From: Ophiura sarsii
Lineage: Eukaryota; Echinodermata; Ophiuroidea; Amphilepidida; Ophiuridae
DNA: 64,000 bases
NCBI GenBank assembly: GCA_035610835.1
Contig: CM069441.1
Coordinates: 86,563,574-86,627,573, forward strand
Direction of reading: 5' to 3'
Shown piece by piece: positions 46,701-58,700 of this stretch. A program made the position numbers and the translations under genes. The notes beneath the pieces are model-generated. The model saw nothing but the letters and a program-made list of their open reading frames with translations, was not told the origin of the DNA and searched no databases. Every line of letters begins with the position of its first letter. Within the stretch, counting starts at the first letter, position 1.

Positions 46701-49700
46701 TTAATGATATTGTATGTATGTTCTTTTTTCAGGACTACACCATACTCGACGAAGGCCACAAGATCAAGAACCCTAGTAAGACGACCAAGGCCTGTCATGC
46801 CTTAGCTTCCCATCACAGATTCATCCTAACAGGAACACCAGTCTCTAACAACCTCAAAGTAAGAATCTTGTATGTTTATCCGGCCCTTCAGCATGCATAA
46901 AGTAAAACTGCCCAATTGTTATGCGTAGGAAGTGTTGCTTTATACATGTTCAGGGGAAAGAGCACTAACAAGGTTTTGATAGATGTATTTTTTGGTCCTT
47001 GAACATGTTTAGAGCAGACTGTTATACATAGGAGATATTACTTTATACTTGCTGAAGGGCCAAATGGAGGTATGATGTTTTGACAGAACAGCACGGCCGT
47101 AATTTGGCAAAACATCGTAAGTCGAAATATTGACTTTTTGAGTTAAATGCATTTTTAGGGAAATCGAGGGCGCTCTTTTCATTTGTGATAGTCTCAAAAG
47201 CCCGCGACGTACTGTTTTAAAGATAGCATAGCGTATCTCAGCCTTGTTTTGCAACCGTTAGCATTTTGATATGGTAAAACAGCGTAACTCGTATTACGTG
47301 TTTCAAAATCTAGTCATTTCTTGGCAAAACAGCGTATCTCTAAGTTACGCGCCTTTGCCAAACAGCGATTTTGCTACGAGATACGCGGGTTTGGCGAAAA
47401 ATAGTAACCAAAGAATTACACGTAAATTGAGTTACGCTGTTTTTGCAAGATTATAATTAGATGTCGATTTGGCAAACCCGCGTATCTGGTTAAAATCAGC
47501 TGTATCTTTAGTAAAAACAGTTTATTTTACTTAAGATTTTAAAAATAAATAAAATGTAACATCATGCACGTTTTCCTTTTAAATGAACTTACTCTGTAAA
47601 TAATTTTTAAAAAAGCAAACACTAACACTTTAAAGTGCTCATATCTCAAAAACGTAATTTTCGACTTACGCTGTTTTGCCAAATTACGGCCGAGCAGCGA
47701 AAAGTCGCGTCTATCCCACCCTCATTTTTTCAATCACATTTCAAGTCGATGCGCAATTCCATTTTATCAAAATTTTGAGGCACAGTTCCTTTTTATAGAG
47801 TGTGATTTCATGCTACTTGAATTAGAAAAACTTTGTCACATTTTACTAGTACAATACTTTTTATGTTTTGTTTCTGTTGTGCTTTTAACAATTAAATTAA
47901 ATCTGAGAAATTCGCTGAAGCCGTTTCCTGTTGTTTTGTTTTTACTCTTTAATCTTCGTCACAGAAATCATATTTTGGTTGAAATTTAGGATACAATTTG
48001 GAAAACTTGGGAGGCTGTATTTTATTGCGTATTGGCTAGTTTTGGTTTGGTCGCATCAAATTATTCATTTAACTATAATTCTTTATTGATTTTAATTGCT
48101 TGTTACAGTCTTTATATTCATTTAAAGTCAATTTTGAGTTTGAGTTATTGGATCACAGTTTGCCTGATTAATCTAGAGTCTATTTCACTTCAACGAGCCA
48201 GTGGCATCATTCGCTGATCGCAGTGAATCAACCCGTGTGCCCTTCCAAGGCGCTGGCATATACATGCACTTGTAGAAAGGCGGGAAAATACATACATGTG
48301 CGTAAATGCTGCGCATGTTAAGTTTCGTCACTGTCCAGAGGGAGGTTAATAGGAGTTGCGATGTTAAACACAAGGTACTAAGAATCCTTTGATGTTAACA
48401 CTTTCAATTCGGCAGGCGTATCTGCAGACGACATTATATTACAACATTTCACAAAATGTTTAAAAAATGTCAACATTATTTAATTTAATTAGCATACTTG
48501 GAATCACCCGTGAAAAATGCATGGAAATAAGTACAAACATGCCTTGTATTGGTTCAGTGATCCTTGAGATAGACCTTAAGGTCCGTATGCACAAAAGAGT
48601 TAGACCGGGTCTAAAGTTAGACCTGGTCTAAGGGGATTTTAGTTTTTGTGAAAGCACACCTTTAATTACATTTCCTTCTCAAATAAGCTAACAAATTGTA
48701 AAGATTCGGATGCAAAGTTCAAAAATAGCACAAAATATCTCATGAAAATGCAGAGGAAAACTTATTTTGAGGCATGAATAAATTTCACTTAGACCAGGTC
48801 TAACTTCAGACCAGGTCTAACTCTTTTGTGCATACGGACCTAAGAGTTTGGAATGGTTTCTGAAAAATATGTTTTGTATTGGTATAAAACCAATAGCCAT
48901 GTGGTAAGTGTTAAAACCAAGGTGTCTGGTTGAGGATTTTGAATAGCTAATGAACCCATTATTTCACGTTGACATTTCAGGAATTCTGGCACCTGTTAGA
49001 CTTTGTGACCCAGGGCACATTGCTAGGTACCAAGCAGACATTCCAAGGGGAATATGGAGGGCCTATTACCAGGGTAAGAACATTTTCTTATGTGATTTTG
49101 TTTTCTTTTGTTTATTGAGAACCCTAGAAATCTTATTTTGTCAAATTGCGACAGCTGTAATTGCAGTAGTAGAAAACAAAATAATGTTCATACATGATTT
49201 CAGACTGATTATGATTTGATCGCATCAAAGTACCTAGTACACAATTTCTAACAAAGAGAAGTCTATGAAAATGCTCATTTTCCAGCCCTCTGTGGTGATG
49301 CAATGCACTTTCTTTTGCTGTCTCATAAACATTAAGGTTGCAATGTTTGGGAGCACATTTGAGCATCTGTGTGTAGTGGGTTTCCCAATTTATAGCCAAA
49401 CAATATTTTGACTATAGTTCAATCGGTTCCAAATTGTCGAGAAATATGCGGTTTATATCTCTCCGCGTGCAAAAGTTATCCAAGCGTGCATGATTTTGGT
49501 CATATGCACACGATACCCACAATGAGCTTGTTGCGTTCATGTGTACCTATACACCCTTTTGTATTAATTTGCTGCTGTAAGGAGGCTCGTTCACCACCAG
49601 TTTGGAATTGACCCACACCACATGAGGTTGAGCTCGTATAAAGAGCTTTTCATAACGGTGTAACAGTCATCTCCCAGAGCAGGCAGAATTAAGGGATTTA

Positions 49701-52700
49701 AAATGTAATGTTCTAAAAAATTAGTTGTTGTAGAGTTAGTGTACTTGAAATACGTTCTGACTGAAATCAAGGCTGAAGCAGCACATATTTGAAGTGACCC
49801 CATAGTGGTTGCAAACAGGTTAGAATTGCAAGACTTGGCTTTTATTTCAATATTTGCATGCAGTATATTAGCCAGAGTTCAGCAACTGCCTGTCCAATTA
49901 ATAGCCTGTCCAGATTTTGAACTTAAACATAAATCAACCTGTTTGCAACCACTATGGGGTCACTTCAAATATGTGCTGCTTCAGCCTTGATTTCAGTCAG
50001 AACGTATTTCAAGTACACTAACTCTATAACAACTAATTTTTTAGAACATTACATTTGTGTGATGTGGGTCAATTCCAAACTGTTTGAAACACAACAAATG
50101 TGTCTTTACGTATTGAAAATGAAAAAGTACACAGTATTAAACACTATATTTTACATCTCACAGTCACGGGAAAAAGATGCCACAGCCAGCGAGATAATGC
50201 TTGGCAATCGAATGGCTGAGAGTCTACGGCAGATCATAGCGCCGTACTTCTTGCGCAGAACAAAAGCAGATGTCCTGGAAAAGAACAAGGAAAACCAATC
50301 TGTAAATGATGCTGATGTACCTGGAACATCTGGCACTGAGAAAGCGTGAGTTGATCAATTTGATGGTTATAACCAGTTGCATCCGGGGAAAGGGGTATAG
50401 GTATGTGCCGCCCTGAAGACACCCTTTTTCACCCTGCTAGCTCTTAAGACCCCCTTTTGAGCCTATATCAGCTCTTAAGACTACCATTTTATTGAAAATT
50501 AAAAAAAAAACAGGACATTTTTCATTCCAAACCAAAGCCCCAATTCTTTGAAAATTTGCATTCTTACTAATCAAATTTGAGAAACAACCCAGTTCTTAAG
50601 ACATAATTTTTCGAGAAAATCAGTTTTTAAGATATGGAGATGCCTCAATCGTCTCAGGTCTGGAATTGGTCGATGCAAAAAGTGACACTAAAGGAATAGG
50701 GATACCTGAAGGATGTAGATGTGTCCTGCCAATGTGGTTCTGACTATGGATCACCAATCAAGATACCCTCTTTTAGAAAAGGAATGAACTGTTCTTAATC
50801 TGGCTGTGCTAAGGACTGTGTTCAGCTTTGGTTGAAACATAAAATCAAACTTGTGTGGACACGATAAGAAGAAGAAGTTAACCCATTTTATTTGCGTGTG
50901 AAATTTTTACAAAATATCTTCCCTGAATTGGACTGAATCTCGTAGTTTTTTAACCATTCAGCCCTTTTATGGCAAAAGGATGTATCTTATATGTACTTTC
51001 CTAATGATATACTTCCTTTTAACATGGATTGTGTTAACTTGGTTCAATAATCCTCACTTAGGAAAAGGTTGCAACTTGTAAAGACAATAAAAGTAATATA
51101 CTGCCTTTTACCACTACATGATTTATGGAGAAAAAAGCTAACTTTGATCATGTTAAAAGGAAGTATACTGTTAGGAAACTACATATAAGATACATTCTTT
51201 TGCCATAAAAGGGCTACATTCCTCACATCTTTCTGTTTTACCTATGCAGGTTATCTTTCCCAACCTTAACCCGGAAGAATGATTTTGTGGTGTGGTGCTT
51301 TCTCACGGATAAACAAATTAAAATCTACAAAGACTTCTTGGAACTAGACCAAATCAAGGAGGTAAGGGCGTAATATTTAAAATAGGGTGATTAATAGGAT
51401 AGGAGTAGATTCTGTAACATGAAATCAGCCTAATGCTTAAAGAAAGTGTCCGGCAAGCACAACATTGTGCATTATATGTTAGTAAAAGAATTATCGAGCC
51501 CAAATCGTGTAGTTATATTGAACAAAACATCATACCTATCATAAAAAAAGGAAAAAAACAGCACCATCTCTCAACATGCCATATTTAAAATTCGCGGTGA
51601 TCGAATGTCCCGGGATCAATGACGTCATGGTTATTGGTTCTCAAATTTACGCAAGTGCATTGTATAACTATGACTTCATTGATGCCGGGACTTTCGATTG
51701 CCGCGAATTTTAAAAATTGCATGTTGTGAGATGGCACAGTTTTTATTCATTTTTATGATAAGTATGATGTTTTTTTCTATATAACTACGTAATTTGGGCT
51801 CGATAATTCTTTTTCTAACATATAATGCACAATGTTGTGCTTGCCGGACACCTCCTTTAATTGTGAATTGATGTTCATGTTACTATGATTAGCTGGTAGC
51901 AAAAAGTGGTTTGGTCATACTCAAAATCCTGTGAAGTATGAACATGTTTGGCCCTTGAACATGTTTAAAGCAGACTGCCCAAAGGTGATACATAGAAAGT
52001 ATTACTTTATACATGCTAAAGGGCCGGATGGAGATCCAAGGTTTTGACAGTGATGTGATGAAGCTACAAATCGTGAAAATCGATGAAGCGCAACAAATTA
52101 GTCACACAAAATTTACCATATGACAGTCATTTTTGTTGACAGCTACATGCTCTGATGTCATTGTCATACATCAGGTTGGAACGTATTACACCATATTGAC
52201 AACTCTCCATTAGGCAATTGAGTTATGTTGAACTGAACTTTTTGTTCATTTGAGAATACATATTCTACTGTGTGCCCATTTCTGTCCCTGTGTACGTACC
52301 ATCAGGTTAAGTGTACCGCATATGGACTTGACTCTGTGTCTCGGTATTCTTGATGTAAAGTCCATTGAGAATATGTATTTTGTTGTGTGCCCATTTCTGT
52401 CCCTGTACGTACCATCAGGTTAAGTGTACCGCATATGGACATGGACTTGACTCTGTGTCTCGATATTCTTGATGTAAAGTCCATTGAGAATATGTATTTT
52501 GTTGTGTGCCCATTTCTGTCCCTGTACGTACCATCAGGTTATGTGTACCGCATATGGACACGGACTTGACTCTGTGTCTCGGTATTCTTGATGTAAAGTC
52601 CATTGAGAATATGTATTTTGTTGTGTGCCCATTTCTGTCCCTGTACGTACCATCAGGTTATGTGTACCGCATATGGACACGGACTTGACTCTGTGTCTCG

Positions 52701-55700
52701 ATATTCTTGATGTAAAATCCATTGAGAATATGTATTTTGTTGTGTGCCCATTTCTGTCCCTGTACGTACCATCAGGTTAAGTGTACCGCATATGGACGTG
52801 GACTTGACTCTGTGTCTCGATATTCTTGATGTAAAGTCCATTGAGAATATGTATTTTGTTGTGTGCCCATTTCTGTCCCTGTACGTACCATCAGGTTATG
52901 TGTACCGCATATGGACACGGACTTGACTCTGTGTCTCGGTATTCTTGATGTAAAGTCCATTGAGAATATGTATTTTGTTGTGTGCCCATTTCTGTCCCTG
53001 TACGTACCATCAGGTTAAGTGTACCGCATATGGACACGGACTTGACTCTGTGTCTCGGTATTCTTGATGTAAAGTCCATTAAGAATATGTATTTTGTTGT
53101 GTGCCCATTTCTGTCCCTGTACGTACCATCAGGTTATGTGTACCGCATATGGACACGGACTTGACTCTGTGTCTCGATATTCTTGATGTAAAGTCCATTG
53201 AGAATATGTATTTTGTTGTGTGCCCATTTCTGTCCCTGTACGTACCATCAGGTTATGTGTACCGCATATGGACATGGACTTGACTCTGTGTCTCGATATT
53301 CTTGATGTAAAGTCCATTGAGAATATGTATTTTGTTGTGTGCCCATTTCTGTCCCTGTACGTACCATCAGGTTATGTGTACCGCATATGGACACGGACTT
53401 GACTCTGTGTCTCGGTATTCTTGATGTAAAGTCCATTGAGAATATGTATTTTGTTGTGTGCCCATTTCTGTCCCTGTACGTACCATCAGGTTATGTGTAC
53501 CGCATATGGACACGGACTTGACTCTGTGTCTCGGTATTCTTGATGTAAAGTCCATTGAGAATATGTATTTTGTTGTGTGCCCATTTCTGTCCCTGTACGT
53601 ACCATCAGGTTATGTGTACCGCATATGGACTTGACTCTGTGTCTCGATATTTTTGATGTAAAGTCCATTGAGAATATGTATTTTGTTGTGTGCCCATTTC
53701 TGTCCCTGTACGTACCATCAGGTTATGTGTACCGCATATGGACATGGACTTGACTCTGTGTCTCGGTATTCTTGATGTAAAATCCATCGAGAATATGTGT
53801 TCTGTTCTGGGCCCATTTCTGTCCCTGTACGTACCATCAGGTTATGTGTATCGCATGGACATGGACTTGACTCTGTGTCTCGGTATTCTTAACATAAAGT
53901 CCATTGAGAATATGTATTCTGTTGTGTGCCCATTTCTGTCCCTGTGTACATACTATCAGGTTATGTGTACCGCATATTTACACGGACACGGACTTGACTC
54001 GGTGTCTCAGTATTCTTAACATAAAGTCCATTGAGAATATGTATTCTGTTGTGTGCCCATTTCTGTCCCTGTGTACGTACTATCAGGTTATGTGTATCGC
54101 ATATGGACACGGATCTGGCTCAGTGTCTCTGTATTCTTAATTTTAATGTTGATGTGTTGGCAGGTGTGAAATACTGTGGATACTACATCATTTAGTGTGT
54201 ATACAGGGTGTATCAAAAAAATTAGGACACTTTTTGATGATTGTTTAAATCCTTGTTAAATCACTGAAGCATGACCAATTTTTATTTCATTGAAAAGTAC
54301 AACCGATAAAGATAAAATGCTGAAAAGATGAGAAAAATCCATCATTAATTAAGGAAATTGTGACCTATTAGGCAAGGCAATCTATTTTGTAGTATGTACA
54401 ATGGTCATTCACACAGTAACAGTAGAGTAACATGTCGAGCGCACACTATTTATGCTAATTCTACTTCTTATAATGCTAATGAACCATCCACAGTGGGTTC
54501 GAGAACTTTTTTTAATTTGCACAGAATATGCATGCATCTGATTTGTGGATTATTTAGCCAGTGTTGATTTGGTGCCAGAATTAAATGGATTACCAAACTA
54601 ATCTTTGCTATTGACTGATAGATTATTTTCTATGTTTATAATTATTATAAAGTATTGAAACGTAAACCATGTTATTTACTGGTCTATACATGTAATTCCC
54701 ATTGTACAAACCAGTAAATGACATGGTTTATGCAAATTATGCTAGTTTTCTTATTTTTCATCGGATTGATCTCTTATTTTCAGGATATCATAATAATTAA
54801 TTGGGCTTTACATTGAGACTAAATTGGTCATGGTCCAATGATTATAACAAGTATTACACCGTCATGAAAAAGTGTTCTATTTTTTTTTGATACACCCTGT
54901 ATATAGTGTTCATTAGGCGACAAAAATACACACACAAAACCTGTGTTTTTTTACAAATTGGAATTTGTTTTACAATTTCAAAATTGACCAAAATTTGGAG
55001 GGAAAAAACAAACAATCCTGACCGACCCTACCTGAAAGATCCGTTTGCCCGTAGATCAGGGTTTGGTTTTATCGCCGCCTTACTACTATCTTGTTTATAC
55101 AATTTTCATTTTGCTCCTAGTTACTGATGACCAGAAGATCGCCTCTTGTTGAGCTGACAGTGTTGAAGAAGCTGTGCGACCATTTACGGCTTCTCTCAGT
55201 CAAGGCATGTATGCAGCTCGGCATGGATACAGGGTAATTATGATTAAGTAAAAATGTTTTTGGTTTTTTCAATAAGTATCACCCTAATCTTTATGAGACC
55301 AGAGAGGGTCATTAGCTTATAATATTAATACAATCCTAGTAAATTGAAAGATTTTAATTGAAAGATTTTGAAATTCTCTGCACCATGCGTACACCTGGCG
55401 GGCCTTCATGTATAAAAGTTGTTATCATCCGTGTAAATGCGCTCCCAAAAACTACCCTTAACGTGGATTCTCAAAGAAGGAAAAAGTGGACCCTTAACTA
55501 TGATTTAGCTCAACGAATCATTCTCTTATATTAGCAAAGGACGTAGGTCCTCAAGACGGAGTTTAAACTGAAATGAACGTATGAAGTAGTTTGTTAGTAA
55601 ATTTGTCTGATAGGCCTAACCATTTTGGGCTATGTTTACAATGATGACACGTGACTATCGGCCCAAGCTACCCTTGGCGCGGATTCAGGTTGAAAAACAT

Positions 55701-58700
55701 ACCCTTATTCTGTGAAATTTGCGATTTGGATAAACTTCGTACGGGGCCTGCGTTGGGTCGAAAAAGCACCCTTAATCTGTGCCCCACCCCCCGGGTGCCT
55801 ACATCATGATGAAATGATTCAAGTGTGGGGGTGGGGGGGGGGAGGCTGGTTAATACAATCTGACAGACATGAGTATACTCATCTAGAACATTATGTTACA
55901 ATGAAATGTGTCTTTGATCGCACAAGAACATACTGAAACACATTGGAATTGCACTCCAGAAAATAAGCTACACTTACAGGAATACACTGTGACATTTAGG
56001 TATGCGCACGTAACACGGTTCAACCGTGTAACGCACGTATAACCTGTGTCCCGTAAGCAAAACACGCTATACTTGTTCACAATCTAGTGTTTACAATTTT
56101 AAAGCTTGAAGTTTAAACTAAAACTCTCGAAAATTTGAGCTAATTTTTGCCGGTAAAACATCGATCATTTATTATATCTAAATCATGAGCGAAATATCAA
56201 CATATGATTAAAAAATTACGATAACGTTTCTAGAATTAAATCGTTTAAATGTCCTAAATTTAATCAGGTAGAAACTGCCCCATTTAACAGTGTATGTAAT
56301 TTGACCAGCCAGCAGAAGCATTGCAGTAATTAATAACCAATCAACAGAAAGTCTCTCCATATAGAATGACTCGTGTCACATAAGAGAAATTACACAGGAT
56401 AATTCATGCCTAGTGACATTATCTTCGTATAATATTAAAGTTTATTATGAACTTTTCTAGGATTTAGCCAATTTCTTAATTTTGTTTTATTCTATCGCCA
56501 AGAGTGGAAGATGATGAGGAAGATGAATCGCTGACAAATCAGAGTGCGGTCAATACCATCCAGCACATGAGCACAGCTCAACTCATGGAGGAGTCTGGTA
56601 AGCTTCAGTTCCTCATGGACTTGCTGAAGAAGCTCAGCATGGATGGGCACCGAACGCTGGTGTTCAGTCAATCGAGGAAGATGTTGGATATCATCGAGAG
56701 ACTGCTGAAGGTCGATGTGAGTATCTAGAACGGCTCTGGTGTGTCCATGTCATGCAGGTTTCCCGCTAAGGTTTGAAAAATGCGAATCCACGTGGACGCA
56801 AGTTTGCCGACGAGGTGGCAAACCAAAAATCGTGTCCAAACGGAAATGTATGCGTCAATGGGCCGATTGTTAGGACGCCATCTATTGTCCAAGATGGCGG
56901 ATCGCCAGCCAATAAACCCGGAAATGAAAATCGGCGGCGAATAATCACATTTTAGCTAGCAAGGGTGTAAGAAAATGCACAGATTTGACTAAATAAACCC
57001 ATTTCCAGTGAATCTCCACTATAAATTTGCACTAATTAAGAGTGATTTAGCATACAATTTGGTTTTTTCTAATAAGCTTATTATTATTTAGTCAACATTT
57101 TATTTTTGAGTTTCGGGGAACTTGCCCGTCCAAATGGAAGCAAAATACACATGCCTAGAGTTTGAAAAGGCATCAGAATTTTCAAACTTGCGTATGGACG
57201 CAATGACGCGCGCTAACGGGAAGCCTGATGTCATGTCTGTATTGTACTTGAAGCCTTCTCCGCCCCTAGTACATTTCCTGAATTCACATTTGGAGGACAA
57301 CACATGGACAGCAACCTGATGACATGTACAGCCACTGATGATATGTCAAGTCTGGTTTCCGATCCATCAGCATACCAATTTCAATGTATTTCCCAGATGT
57401 TGCAGACATTTACATCATCGTCAGATTTATTCCGAGCACTTTAGATATTTTGGTATTCTTATATGCTAACTTTAGGCAGCAAGTTACAGATAATTTCAAT
57501 TTGTGCTATTTCATTTTCAATGGTGATTTATGCTCGTGCTTATGACTAGTGACTAAAATCGATTGCAATTATTTACAAATCAATCGGTAGAAAGTGACTG
57601 CACAATTCCTGCATATAATAAAATCCTATATATGATTAGCATTGTAAATTACAAATTTATATATCATCATTTTAAGGGTAAAATATTCTTATCCAGAGCG
57701 AATGATACACCACTATGCATCTAAAACAACAGGCTTGTATGTCACTGTATCGTGAACCCAATTGATTACGCGCTGAAGGAAGTGATATTTAATGTGTGCT
57801 GTCTACTGAAGATAGTGATATTTCATGTGTGCTATCTACTGAAGATAGTGATATTTCATGTGTGCTGTCTGCTAAATAAAGATAGTGATATTTCATGTGT
57901 GTTGTCTGCTGAAGAAGTGATATGTAAGAGAAGTTTTTTTAAATACATTTTTCCCACTAAAACTAGAACTACAAGTACCTACGTATGGACGGGACTATGA
58001 GAAAACTTGAGGAAAGACAGCAGAGAATCAACACCTTCCAGAGAAATAGCTCCTACTCTGTATTTCTACTCACTACACAAGTAGGCGGGGTGGGACTCAC
58101 GCTAACAGGAGCTGATAGGGTGGTCATATGTAAGTAAACCTTTATGAATATCATACTAACATATACGGTAAGCGTTGTTTTCCACCCGACGGAACGACGT
58201 TGTATGGGCGGCCATTCGGGTTAATATATTGAATACAGTCTTGTAATTGTATAAGATGAATCAATTATGAAAAAAAAATTGTAATGAATATTAATTAGTA
58301 ATATGAATATTCATGATTAATTCGGGATCATCTTGGATCATCTCAGTTCAACCTGGACCATTTCAGTTCAATCTGGATCATTTCGGCTAAAACAGAGATG
58401 AACCAAGATGATCCAGAATTATTAATCATGAATATTCATATTGGCTAATTAATATTCATGAAATAATTATAATTGATTAATATCTCTTCATGGAACAGTT
58501 CCCATGATTTTAGACGATACCAATATTTTAACCCAAATGGCCGCCCATACAACGTCGTTCCGTCAGGTGGAAAACAGCGCTTACCTCAACAGGCACGAGA
58601 ATCTTCAGGTCTAAACCTGAATTCAGGTGGGGTTTTTTGTCCGAATTCCGTACTCTCTTGTAGTTTCAGCCCATGTGAGGCCTTATTAGCCAAAGTTTCA

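Noticed and set aside
52250..54142. Many 60-62-codon frames on both strands
   Set aside because: Phase-locked shadows of the 119-bp tandem repeat.
57967..57975. Exon 12 start at 57976 (acaag acceptor)
   Set aside because: The ctag acceptor at 57966 gives NYK, which aligns with human ERCC6L and has a better pyrimidine context; the other would drop three residues.
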